A stretch of 64,000 nt of DNA from an uncultured Oscillospiraceae bacterium (lineage in GTDB: Bacteria; Bacillota; Clostridia; Oscillospirales; Oscillospiraceae), in assembly GCA_910585735.1 (NCBI GenBank), contig CAJUEU010000002.1, positions 35,822-99,821 of the forward strand. Reading direction: 5' to 3'. The translations under genes were made by a program, and so were the position numbers. The first letter of the stretch is position 1. Every line of letters starts with the position of its first letter. The notes under the pieces are model-generated. The model was not told where the DNA came from, made no database searches, and saw only the letters and a list, made by a program, of their open reading frames with translations. Positions 1-7,730 of the stretch are shown here, in pieces.

Positions 1-1
1 A

Positions 2-2350
2 GATCCGTTTTTGCTCAAGGCTCATCAACTGCTTCGACAATGTGGTTTTTCCTTTGACCTTTTATATCTGCTCACAGACCAAGGCAGCTATCACCGCCGT
101 CAAAAAAGCAGGCTTCTGGAAATGTTGAAAGGCGTTGGAGCCGAAAATTTGCTGGACCAAAAAGGCGGGATATATCTGGTGGATCTGGCCTCCGAAGACC
201 AGCTTGCCCTATGGAAGGATTGGGCCAATGTACTTGTGAGCCCGGAAGGGTTGCTTCAGGAAAAGAATGTGCCGAAGTATTCAAGGCTTCCCGCTTGCCG
301 ACTTAGTGCCGAGCTTCCCAGTTGGCGATTTGAACCTTGTGAAGCATTTTGCTTGACCTTGGATGGAGCGCTGCCGTCTTTGGGGTGGAGCCATCTTTTG
401 GTAAATGAGACCTTTGGCTGGCTCACCGACGAAACTGGGTGTGGACACCTCTGGGAGGGAAATGCCCGGGAGAGTGTTCTCACAGAATGGAACAATGACC
501 CATTGGCCATTGGCGGGCCGGAATGGTTTTTTCTTCGGTACGCCGGGGAGGAAAAAAGCATTTTTGCCGATGGGGACGGCAGCAGGGTGAATATCACTTA
601 TGGATTTGGGTGGTGTTGCTGGGAAAAGGAATGGCGGGAGGGGTTTATAAAAACCACCGGCTTCATTCCCTGGGGACGAAATGAACGTCTGATTCTAATT
701 GAGCTTCCCGGCGGCGAGGGAGAGCTTCGCCATATCAAAAAGGGAAACGGAGAGTCCTTGTTCAGATTCTCCGGGGAACTGTGCGTTTGTACCACTGCGG
801 CCGGGACCCAAACGGCGGAGGCAGAAGAATTCCGCCAACTCTTTGAAAAAACCAAGGCCCATTGGAAAAGACAATGTCAAAGCCTCACCATCAAAACGCC
901 GGAGCCAGCCCTGGACCATTACCTGAATGGCTGGTGCCGTTATCAAGTGATCGCCTGCCGGCTGCTGGGAAGGACCTCCCGCTATCAAAACGGAGGCGCT
1001 TTTGGCTTTCGCGATCAGCTGCAAGACACCTTGGCATTACTACCCTTTTCACCCCAACGGACCAAAGAACAGCTGCTCCGCTGCTGTGCCCATCAGTTTC
1101 TGGAGGGGGATGTTCAGCACTGGTGGCACGAGGTGGGAGAAGAGAAAAACCGAGGCGTAAGAACGAGGATCTCTGATGACCTTCTGTGGCTGCCTCTGGT
1201 CCTTGCCCGCTATGTAAGTACTTGGGGGGACTGGGGATTTTTGGAGGAAAACGCAAGTTTTTTGGAGGGAGATCCTTTGGAGCCCCATGAGATGGAACGC
1301 TATTTTGCGGCTCAAAGCTCACAAAATAGCGCCTCCGTATACGAGCATGCCATCCGTGCGATACGCTGTGTGTTGAAACGTGGTGTGGGCCCCCATGGAC
1401 TTTTGAAGATCGGCAGTGGAGATTGGAATGACGGTATGAACCAAGTGGGACATCAGGGGGAAGGAGAAAGTGTATGGCTTACTTGGTTTACAGTAGTTGT
1501 GCTTACAGAATTTTCCGAGCTATCAAAGAAAAAACGAGACACGGATACCCAGGAGCTTTGTAGGACATGGGGGAATAAACTGCGGGAGGCCGCGGAGAAT
1601 GCCTGGGACGGGAACTGGTATCTTCGGGGCTGGTACGATGACGGAAAAATCTTGGGAGGACATGACAGCGGAGAGTGCCAGATAGATTCCATTGCGCAAA
1701 GCTGGGCTGTTTTTGCGGGATGTGACAGGGAAAAAGGCGATAGGGCATTGACTTCAGCGCTGTCGATGCTCTTCGATCAGAATGCGGGGATCGTGAAGCT
1801 TTTTACTCCACCTTTTGACAGCGGAGAACAGGAGCCAGGGTATATCAAGGGGTATTTACCAGGTATCCGGGAAAACGGAGGCCAGTATACCCACGGCGCG
1901 GTTTGGCTCGCCCTTGCCTGCTTTGAGCAGGGAAGACAGGAAACGGGCTGGACCATTCTTCGGACATTGCTTCCCCAACTTCACCCTCACGAAGCTTATC
2001 AAGCTGAGCCCTATGTCTTGGCGGGAGACGTTTACTCCCATCCCCAGCACCTTGGCCGCGGCGGCTGGAGCTGGTATACCGGGTCGGCCGGATGGTATGG
2101 CCAGGCTGTGATCGGAGCGCTTTTGGGAATTAAGATAAGGGACGGAAATCTGACCATAGTACCTTCCATTCCAGCTTCGTGGCCTGGTTGGGAGGGGGAA
2201 TGGAGGGGAGATGGATGGACTTTGAAGATCCGGGTCACAAGAGGAAAAGCGCATGGCCTGAGGTTGGACGGCGCTTCAGTAGACCAAATCCCTTTGCTCA
2301 GATTGTCTGGGATGCACCTGGCAGAGTTGACTCTGCCGGAAAAAACTTAA
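2..2350 (+). CDS. GH94 family glycoside phosphorylase / cyclic glucan synthase-type protein, 3' part
   Basis: The reading frame is open to the left edge (Asp-Pro-Phe precede the first possible start, a TTG at 11), so this is the C-terminal part of a larger protein. The visible ~780 residues match glycoside hydrolase family 94: GGAFGFRDQ near residue 330 and GSGDWNDGMN near 468, where the Asp of DWNDG is the family's general acid, and a C-terminal GGWSWYTGSAGW block typical of the phosphorylase end of NdvB-like cyclic beta-1,2-glucan synthases and cellobiose/chitobiose phosphorylases. The opening residues (KAHQLLRQCGFSFDLLYLL) resemble the inside of NdvB-type proteins of over 2000 residues, so the missing part is probably large. 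The family cleaves or forms beta-glucosidic bonds with phosphate. Substrate cannot be told from this piece. Family assignment is firm; NdvB-like architecture is inference. Confidence 0.85.
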   Translation, partial: DPFLLKAHQLLRQCGFSFDLLYLLTDQGSYHRRQKSRLLEMLKGVGAENLLDQKGGIYLVDLASEDQLALWKDWANVLVSPEGLLQEKNVPKYSRLPACRLSAELPSWRFEPCEAFCLTLDGALPSLGWSHLLVNETFGWLTDETGCGHLWEGNARESVLTEWNNDPLAIGGPEWFFLRYAGEEKSIFADGDGSRVNITYGFGWCCWEKEWREGFIKTTGFIPWGRNERLILIELPGGEGELRHIKKGNGESLFRFSGELCVCTTAAGTQTAEAEEFRQLFEKTKAHWKRQCQSLTIKTPEPALDHYLNGWCRYQVIACRLLGRTSRYQNGGAFGFRDQLQDTLALLPFSPQRTKEQLLRCCAHQFLEGDVQHWWHEVGEEKNRGVRTRISDDLLWLPLVLARYVSTWGDWGFLEENASFLEGDPLEPHEMERYFAAQSSQNSASVYEHAIRAIRCVLKRGVGPHGLLKIGSGDWNDGMNQVGHQGEGESVWLTWFTVVVLTEFSELSKKKRDTDTQELCRTWGNKLREAAENAWDGNWYLRGWYDDGKILGGHDSGECQIDSIAQSWAVFAGCDREKGDRALTSALSMLFDQNAGIVKLFTPPFDSGEQEPGYIKGYLPGIRENGGQYTHGAVWLALACFEQGRQETGWTILRTLLPQLHPHEAYQAEPYVLAGDVYSHPQHLGRGGWSWYTGSAGWYGQAVIGALLGIKIRDGNLTIVPSIPASWPGWEGEWRGDGWTLKIRVTRGKAHGLRLDGASVDQIPLLRLSGMHLAELTLPEKT

Positions 2351-2393
2351 AAACTTTTTTCCAATAGGGGGTGGAAAATAAGTAGAAATGATG

Positions 2394-2399
2394 TATAAT
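2394..2399 (+). promoter_or_regulatory. -10 element of the lgt promoter
   Basis: A perfect TATAAT lies 128 bases before the lgt ATG; transcription would start near 2406. The -35 region 17 bases upstream (GTGGAA) is poor, so the promoter may need help or have another spacing. Confidence 0.5.
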
Positions 2400-2405
2400 G
2401 AGGAT

Positions 2406-2526
2406 TAACTTTGCGTAGGTCGAATCGAGATATATCCCGGGGTGAGGTGTGGTGAGTGCGCACGCTTCCCCCGGGAGTCAGTTCACGGCCAGCCTCTGAG
2501 CATCAATAGAAAAGAAGGTGTCTGCA
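2406..2526 (+). promoter_or_regulatory. Structured 5' leader of lgt (unknown RNA element)
   Basis: About 120 bases of non-coding, GC-rich leader lie between the -10 box and the lgt start. CCCGGGG at 2436-2442 is complementary to CCCCGGG at 2469-2475 (7 bp). In the loop, GAGGTGTGG could instead pair with CCAGCCTC further downstream, which would be a competing fold. It does not match a riboswitch class I know. There is no U-tract, so any control would act on translation or RNA stability. Function is inference. Confidence 0.4.
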
Positions 2527-3417
2527 ATGAATACGGTAAGTTTTCCGGGAATCGGACTTTCCATACCAGTAAAATCGATTGCGTTCCATGTGTTTACCTG
2601 GCCTATCCATTGGTACGGATTGATCATTGCCTTTGGTTTTTTGCTGGCTGTGATTTTTTGCGGCAGGCGGGCCCGCCGTTTTGGCATTGAACAGGATGAT
2701 GTTATAGACCTGCTTTTGTATGCTGTGCCCCTGTGTATCATAGGGGCACGGCTGTACTACATTATTTTTTACCTGGAGCGTTATCGCGGAGCGGATGGAA
2801 GCCTGGATTTTGGATCCATGATCCGTATTTGGGACGGAGGTCTTGCTATCTATGGCGGCATTATCGTTGCCATCATTGTGGCTATTGTCTTTTGTAAGAG
2901 GCGGAAAATAAGCTTCTTTGCTTTGGCCGATTTAGGCTCTTATGGTTTGATGATCGGGCAATTGGTTGGACGTTGGGGAAATTTTGTGAATGTTGAGTGC
3001 TACGGCGGCACCACAGATCTTCCCTGGCGTATGGGGATCTACGAGACTGTTAACGGAGTGTATCAGTATACCGAAGTTCATCCTACCTTTCTGTATGAAT
3101 CTTTGTGGAATCTGGCTGGACTTTTTTTGCTGGCTTTTGTTGTGGAAAAGTATAGAAAATTTGACGGACAGATCTTTTGGGGATATATGGCTTGGTATGG
3201 CCTTGGCCGGGCCTGGATAGAAGGACTTCGGACAGACAGTCTCTATTTCTTCTCTACAGGCCTGCGGGTATCCCAGGTTTTGGCCATTATATTCTGCGTG
3301 ATCGCGGTAATTGTGTTGGCGGTCCAGCTTCACCGGCCCCACCGTCCTGAAGATTTATGGTGCAATCAGGTGAAGGCCAGGACGGATGATCAAAGCATTG
3401 AAGCAGTCGACGAGTAA
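2527..3417 (+). CDS. lgt: Prolipoprotein diacylglyceryl transferase Lgt
   Basis: Integral membrane enzyme that moves diacylglycerol from phosphatidylglycerol to the lipobox cysteine of prolipoproteins. Seven hydrophobic segments are visible. Signature blocks are GRWGNFVN near residue 148 (the Lgt signature with the essential Arg), HPTFLYES near 185 and GLGRAWIEGLRTDSL near 225. An in-frame GTG exists at 2518, but AAGAAGGTG there is the ribosome binding site, placing the start at ATG 2527 with six-base spacing (296 aa). folD follows 14 bases after the stop, so the two are probably co-transcribed. The C-terminal ~25 residues are charged and variable. Confidence 0.95.
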   Translation: MNTVSFPGIGLSIPVKSIAFHVFTWPIHWYGLIIAFGFLLAVIFCGRRARRFGIEQDDVIDLLLYAVPLCIIGARLYYIIFYLERYRGADGSLDFGSMIRIWDGGLAIYGGIIVAIIVAIVFCKRRKISFFALADLGSYGLMIGQLVGRWGNFVNVECYGGTTDLPWRMGIYETVNGVYQYTEVHPTFLYESLWNLAGLFLLAFVVEKYRKFDGQIFWGYMAWYGLGRAWIEGLRTDSLYFFSTGLRVSQVLAIIFCVIAVIVLAVQLHRPHRPEDLWCNQVKARTDDQSIEAVDE

Positions 3418-3431
3418 GAGGGAGGCCGGCA

Positions 3432-4271
3432 ATGACACTTTTGGACGGAAAAGCACTGGCGCTTAAAGTGAAAACCGCAGTTTACAAAGAGACTGAAACG
3501 CTTGCCCGGCGGCCAGGGCTGGCAGTGATCCTTGTAGGGGAGGACCCGGCCTCCAGGGTCTATGTTAACGGAAAGAAAAAGGATTGTGCCGATTGCGGCT
3601 TTTACAGTGAGGAACACATGCTTCCAGAAGCAACCACCCAGCGGGAGATGTTGGATCTGGTAGATGAATTGAACAAGAGGGCGGACATTGACGGGATCTT
3701 GGTGCAGCTTCCACTTCCTGGTCATTTGGACCCGGAAGTGGTGTTGAATGCCATTGATCCCCGAAAGGATGTGGATTGCTTTCATCCTCAAAACGTGGGA
3801 ACCATGCTGATTGGAGGCTCCGGCTTTTTGCCCTGTACCCCGGCTGGAGTGATGGCCTTGCTGGAGGAATATGGTATTGACCCGTCCGGGAAGCACGCTG
3901 TCGTGTTGGGACGCTCCAACATTGTGGGAAAACCAATGGCAATGCTCCTTTTGGAGAAGAACGCCACGGTGACCATCTGCCATTCTAAAACACAGAACTT
4001 GGCGGAAATATGCCGTCAGGCAGATATTCTGGTTTCAGCGGTGGGAAAAATTGGGACGGTATCCGCTGATATGGTGAAGGACGGCGCAGTTGTTATCGAT
4101 GTCGCTATGAACCGGGACACAAACGGGAAGCTCTGCGGAGATGTAGACGCCGGTGTCGCTGAAAAGGTCTCATATTTGACCCCAGTTCCCGGCGGTGTAG
4201 GCCCTATGACCCGGGCAATGCTGATGCGCAACACGCTGCATTCCGCTCAGTGCCATCAAAATTTGCAATAA
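3432..4271 (+). CDS. folD: Bifunctional methylenetetrahydrofolate dehydrogenase / methenyltetrahydrofolate cyclohydrolase
   Basis: Cytoplasmic one-carbon enzyme interconverting 5,10-methylene-, methenyl- and 10-formyl-tetrahydrofolate with NADP. Tyr44 and Lys48 in YVNGK correspond to the catalytic Tyr50/Lys54 of the E. coli enzyme. VQLPLPGHLD, PCTPAGVM and the Rossmann-type GRSNIVGKPMAMLL are the family signatures, and the C-terminus carries TPVPGGVGPMT. The length of 279 aa is normal. The start has a good ribosome binding site (GAGGGAGG). 10-formyl-THF made here feeds purine synthesis, consistent with purB and guaA nearby. Confidence 0.96.
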   Translation: MTLLDGKALALKVKTAVYKETETLARRPGLAVILVGEDPASRVYVNGKKKDCADCGFYSEEHMLPEATTQREMLDLVDELNKRADIDGILVQLPLPGHLDPEVVLNAIDPRKDVDCFHPQNVGTMLIGGSGFLPCTPAGVMALLEEYGIDPSGKHAVVLGRSNIVGKPMAMLLLEKNATVTICHSKTQNLAEICRQADILVSAVGKIGTVSADMVKDGAVVIDVAMNRDTNGKLCGDVDAGVAEKVSYLTPVPGGVGPMTRAMLMRNTLHSAQCHQNLQ

Positions 4272-4297
4272 AGGGTAGAAATTTCGTTTTTTTGTGC

Positions 4298-4303
4298 TAT
4301 AAT
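4298..4303 (+). promoter_or_regulatory. -10 element upstream of nrdR
   Basis: TATAAT 50 bases before the nrdR ATG in an AT-rich gap. The hexamer at -35 spacing (GTAGAA) is weak. No clear NrdR-box pair was seen. Confidence 0.45.
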
Positions 4304-4353
4304 TCTATAACAGCAACAGACAACAGAAAATTTACTGTTAGGAGCGTGTCGAT

Positions 4354-4809
4354 ATGAAATGTCCTTTCTGCGGTTATCACGACAGTAAAGTGGTGGATTC
4401 CCGTCCTGCTGAGGACTATGTCAGTATCCGCCGGCGCCGCGAGTGTCTTTCCTGCAAAAAGCGCTTTACTACCTTTGAGGTGATGGAATCTCTTCCTGTC
4501 GTGGTGATCAAACGGGATGGAAGCCGGCAAAGCTTTGACCGCACCAAGCTGCTCAACGGCATGATTCGCGCCTGCGAAAAGCGCCCCGTCCCCTTTGAGA
4601 CTCTGGAGAGGATCGCCACCGAGATTGAGCAGACGCTTCAAAATGAGATGAATCGTGAGGTTTCGTCTACCAAAATCGGTGAGATGGTGATGGATCAATT
4701 GAAAGGGGTGGACGAGGTTGCCTATGTTCGTTTTGCCTCGGTCTATCGTCAATTTAAGGACATCAGTACTTTTATGGCTGAGCTGAGCAAGCTTTTGGAA
4801 GAGAAATAA
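4354..4809 (+). CDS. nrdR: Transcriptional repressor NrdR
   Basis: Represses ribonucleotide reductase genes by sensing ATP/dATP. The N-terminal zinc ribbon uses Cys3, Cys6, Cys31 and Cys34 (CPFC and CLSC), followed by the basic RRRREC strand and then an ATP-cone domain ([16 protein letters not shown]). The length of 151 aa is typical. It is followed directly by a strong terminator shared with the convergent DUF4363 gene. No reductase gene is in the window. Confidence 0.96.
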   Translation: MKCPFCGYHDSKVVDSRPAEDYVSIRRRRECLSCKKRFTTFEVMESLPVVVIKRDGSRQSFDRTKLLNGMIRACEKRPVPFETLERIATEIEQTLQNEMNREVSSTKIGEMVMDQLKGVDEVAYVRFASVYRQFKDISTFMAELSKLLEEK

Positions 4810-4818
4810 ATACATAGC

Positions 4819-4853
4819 AAAAAACACAGAGGCTTTTTGCCTCTGTGTTTTTC
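4819..4853. terminator. Bidirectional intrinsic terminator between nrdR and the DUF4363 gene
   Basis: A perfect 14-bp stem (AAAAACACAGAGGC, loop TTTTT, GCCTCTGTGTTTTT) with a T-run on either strand, lying between two converging genes. Confidence 0.92.
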
Positions 4854-4854
4854 A

Positions 4855-5235
4855 TTAAAAAATGTTTTTCAGGGTGAGCTGTTCCGCCTCCGCCAAAAGC
4901 TCCAGGCCCGCAATCAGCTTGGCATTGGCGGCGGAATATTCACCGCCCTCCTGACATTCAATAAATTCGGAAACCTCCCGAAACGCCATATAAACAGAAT
5001 CTGTTTCACTATGGCGAAGGGTGATGTGGAGATAAAAGTCTCTATTGATCCATTTTTTATGGGCGGTCTGTGTCAATTCTTTGGCGCCGGTCCAATCTCC
5101 CTGTTCCGCGTTCTCTTCCGCTGCCTCCAAAAGCGCGGTGAGGTCGGAGGAAAACACCTCAATACTGGTGCTGTGAAGCAGGGTGGCGGAAAAGAGCAGG
5201 ATCAGGATAGCAAGTGCGATCCCTATTCGTTTCAT
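4855..5235 (-). CDS. DUF4363 family protein
   Basis: A 126-aa protein with an N-terminal hydrophobic segment (IGIALAILILLFSATLL) that could be a signal peptide or anchor, followed by a soluble, helical domain with an acidic first helix (LLEAAEENAEQGDW). It matches the DUF4363 type found in Clostridia. Its start overlaps the end of the upstream YetF-like gene by four bases (ATGA), implying translational coupling. DUF4363 proteins commonly sit next to DUF421 proteins, and their role is unknown; a function at the membrane in spores or the envelope is inference. Confidence 0.8.
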   Translation of the reverse strand: MKRIGIALAILILLFSATLLHSTSIEVFSSDLTALLEAAEENAEQGDWTGAKELTQTAHKKWINRDFYLHITLRHSETDSVYMAFREVSEFIECQEGGEYSAANAKLIAGLELLAEAEQLTLKNIF

Positions 5236-5912
5236 GCTTGTATCTCCTTTGGCGCAAAGTAGATCTGACCGGCCTCATCCACAGATAAAAGATAAACTTC
5301 CTTTGGACTTTTGGCGCCCTTTGCCTTCAACTGCTTTTCCAGCCAAGAATTGTTATAGCCCCGAAGCTTCAAATTGTGTTCCAGGACCCGTCCGTCATTG
5401 ATAATAATAAGAGGTAGGCCAGCCTCTTGGATCGTTATTGCCATATCCTTTGCCGCAGGGGGTTTTTGGTCGGCGTAGGGAAGTACGGAAATCTGCCCAT
5501 TGGTCTCCAATATGGCGTACTTGACTGTTGAGATGTCAGTGATTCCCTTCATACGAAGTTCTTCCATTAATTCATCCACAGTGAAACGGTTTTTCGCCAT
5601 CTCTTTTTGATGGAGAGTTCCGTTCTCCACAATGATAGATGGTCTTCCGCAAAGCAGAGCGCGAAAGGTAACGCTCTTCATGGTGAGGACGGAGATGATC
5701 ATGGTGATACAGAGAAGCGTAAGGATCGGGATGATCCCCGAAAGTAGAGGGATCCCAAAGTCCTGCATAGGGACAGCGGCCAGATCGGCAATCAAAAGAG
5801 CCAGAACCAGCTCGGAGGGCTCCAGCTCACCAACCTGGCGTTTGCCCATGAGCCGTACTCCGGCAATAATAAGCAGATAAAGAATAATAGTTCGAACAAA
5901 TGCTATGATCAC
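5232..5912 (-). CDS. YetF/DUF421 family membrane protein
   Basis: Three N-terminal transmembrane segments, the GVRLMGKRQVGELEPSELV signature and a C-terminal soluble YetF domain with RPSIIVENG (residue ~90) and LMEELRMKGI identify DUF421 (YetF/YdfR/YrbG). The longest frame starts at a TTG at 5927, but the GGGAGGG inside that stretch is the ribosome binding site for a GTG at 5912, giving 226 aa. It is the first gene of a two-gene operon with the DUF4363 gene. The family is widespread in spore formers, with no proven biochemistry. Confidence 0.88.
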   Translation of the reverse strand: MIIAFVRTIILYLLIIAGVRLMGKRQVGELEPSELVLALLIADLAAVPMQDFGIPLLSGIIPILTLLCITMIISVLTMKSVTFRALLCGRPSIIVENGTLHQKEMAKNRFTVDELMEELRMKGITDISTVKYAILETNGQISVLPYADQKPPAAKDMAITIQEAGLPLIIINDGRVLEHNLKLRGYNNSWLEKQLKAKGAKSPKEVYLLSVDEAGQIYFAPKEIQA

Positions 5913-6025
5913 GGGATACCCTCCCAAACTATTTCTTTTGTCAGTATGCCCCTCTTTTTCTCGGATATGACCGAGAGTTCCAAAGAATTGAATATAAAAC
6001 TGGGCAAATTTTTGAAAAATTTTTA

Positions 6026-6054
6026 TTGTAAAGCAGGTGGATTTGCGATAAAAT
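6026..6054 (+). promoter_or_regulatory. Sigma-A-type promoter of the 6089-7699 operon
   Basis: TTGTAA (6026-6031), a 17-base spacer and TAAAAT (6049-6054), 35 bases before the first gene of the operon and divergent from the YetF-like gene. Confidence 0.7.
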
Positions 6055-6088
6055 CAAATAGAACATTTTAGGGAAAGGGAGTCGGGCG

Positions 6089-6751
6089 ATGAGACGAAGG
6101 ATACTGCCGTTTGACGTTTGGCTTTGCTTGCTTTTAGCGGCTTTGGCCGCATGGGGAACTGGTGCCTTGGCGGAACAGCTCGCTCAAAAGGCATATGAAA
6201 AAGAGGTGGCCGCTCACGCTCCCGTAGCGGGACAGATCGGCGGACCGGTGGGGGAATCGGCCTTCCATGCCCAGAGTGTTTCTGACCTTCTTACTCATGA
6301 TACCTTTACGGTTCCTTCTCATGGAATTGAATACAGAAATAGAGGCGCCGGCTATTATGATGGAAAATATTTTCAGGCGTTGACCTTGCCCTCTGGTGAG
6401 CTTGTGGCCGCCTGGATCAATGAGGAAAGCGTACAATTGATTGACGGGACCGACTATTTTACTTCGAATAAGCTTTTGCCCTTGGGGCGGGTCGTGTTTG
6501 AGGATCTGTCACAAAATCAGACGTTTTTGGATCAGATCCAATTTCGGGAGCCCTTGAGCCGAACTGATTTTTATGTGGACATGGTGGGAGAGACAGCGGT
6601 CCTTGCTGAGGACCAGGCCATAGAGATACCCAAGCTTGTAACGCAGCTCTTGACTGTCATTATTTTGTTTCCAATTCTTCACGCCATTGGATCAAAGCTT
6701 GGACTGTTTCCGGCTTATTTCGCGAAAAAGAAAAAAGTAGAATGGGAATAA
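6089..6751 (+). CDS. Unknown two-TM membrane protein
   Basis: Not recognised. The 220-aa product has a transmembrane segment at residues ~9-28, an outside or lumenal domain of about 150 residues, and a second transmembrane segment at ~185-205 followed by a basic tail (AKKKKVEWE). The middle domain is beta-rich, with no cysteines and no obvious catalytic motif. It is the first of three co-directional genes with gaps of under 20 bases, so the three are likely one operon. The start has GGGAAAGGGAG upstream. Confidence 0.75.
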   Translation: MRRRILPFDVWLCLLLAALAAWGTGALAEQLAQKAYEKEVAAHAPVAGQIGGPVGESAFHAQSVSDLLTHDTFTVPSHGIEYRNRGAGYYDGKYFQALTLPSGELVAAWINEESVQLIDGTDYFTSNKLLPLGRVVFEDLSQNQTFLDQIQFREPLSRTDFYVDMVGETAVLAEDQAIEIPKLVTQLLTVIILFPILHAIGSKLGLFPAYFAKKKKVEWE

Positions 6752-6770
6752 AAGAAAAAGGATGATACCC

Positions 6771-7352
6771 ATGGAAAATACAGAAAGAATTCAAAAAATC
6801 AACTGGTTTTATCTCTTTTTGAATACCCTTGGTCCGGCTGTGTTTATGGTAGGAATGATTGCCTTGGGCGTTGCGCTTCCCCAGCAGTTTGGCCTTCTCT
6901 GCGCCTTTATCGGCTTTGGCGGCGCTGTTCTCTGGTGGAGCTTTCTGGGGCACAGGCAATATGAAAAGAAACGGGATCACCGGATCAATGCGCTGACAGA
7001 GCAGGGCTTTACCTGCAATCATATTTTCCACTCGGAGGGAAACTCCTTGATCGTGGACCTTGCGCACGGGCAGGTAGCTTTGATTTTTCGGTGGAATCCC
7101 GGTAAAACATACATTCGGCCAGCGTCCACATTGTCCGACGTTCATGTTGAGGATGGCCGAAGCGGCGGGGGACCCTTGGCCGGAAGCAGCAGGGTAAGCT
7201 TTTTGTTTCGTGTGGATGGAATAAAAATTCGGGTCAATACATTTACCTCTAATCGCCGGTGGCGGATGGACAGCGATTACATTCTTACCGGGGTCTCCAA
7301 GGCGGATATGATGGTGGAAGCCTTACGCTCTGCCGGAGCTAAGGGAAGGTAA
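6771..7352 (+). CDS. Unknown membrane protein with cytoplasmic beta-rich domain
   Basis: Not recognised. Two adjacent hydrophobic hairpin segments (residues ~11-37 and ~43-62) are followed by a ~130-residue soluble domain containing GFTCNHIF, a run of beta strands and a TFTSNRRWRMDSDY stretch. This order, a TM hairpin plus a small beta domain, resembles membrane-anchored PH-like proteins, but that is inference. An ATG at 6762 is too close to the ribosome binding site AAAAAGG; the ATG at 6771 is preferred (193 aa). Second gene of the three-gene operon. Confidence 0.72.
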   Translation: MENTERIQKINWFYLFLNTLGPAVFMVGMIALGVALPQQFGLLCAFIGFGGAVLWWSFLGHRQYEKKRDHRINALTEQGFTCNHIFHSEGNSLIVDLAHGQVALIFRWNPGKTYIRPASTLSDVHVEDGRSGGGPLAGSSRVSFLFRVDGIKIRVNTFTSNRRWRMDSDYILTGVSKADMMVEALRSAGAKGR

Positions 7353-7357
7353 AAGCG

Positions 7358-7699
7358 ATGTTTCGAAAAATTCGGCGGCTTTTTCAGGATGACTTGTGCA
7401 GCGATTGCGCTTCCAAGATGGAAATGACCCGGAAGCAGCTGTATGCCATGCCCACACAGTGGGTTGGGCACTATGTTCCTCATACAGATGCGGAGTTCTA
7501 CAAAAGGAACCTGACCTTGGTGAAAAAGAAAGCCGATATTCCTGTTGGGATGTATGCCTGTGGGCTTATCGCCTATCGGTGTCCCCAATGTGGCCATCGT
7601 ACCGTTAAGGCTTCCATATTTCTTCCTGTGAGAGGAGAAGAGAAAATGGAACAGACCCTTTATTTTAATCAAGGAGAGCTGCGGATTTGGCCAGATTGA
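7358..7699 (+). CDS. Small protein with two CxxC pairs (putative zinc-binding)
   Basis: A 113-aa soluble protein starting six bases after the preceding stop. CSDC at residues 14-17 and CPQC near residue 75, in the context YRCPQCGHRT, look like a four-cysteine zinc site. The C-terminus is acidic and beta-rich (TLYFNQGELRIWPD). Family not recognised. As the last gene of an operon with two unknown membrane proteins it may be their soluble partner; this is inference from position only. Confidence 0.72.
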   Translation: MFRKIRRLFQDDLCSDCASKMEMTRKQLYAMPTQWVGHYVPHTDAEFYKRNLTLVKKKADIPVGMYACGLIAYRCPQCGHRTVKASIFLPVRGEEKMEQTLYFNQGELRIWPD

Positions 7700-7730
7700 G
7701 CGGATCAGATTGATTACGGAGGATTAAAGT

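Noticed and set aside
2406..2526. Known riboswitch (TPP, SAM, c-di-GMP or guanidine type) before lgt
   Set aside because: Conserved cores of those classes are absent.
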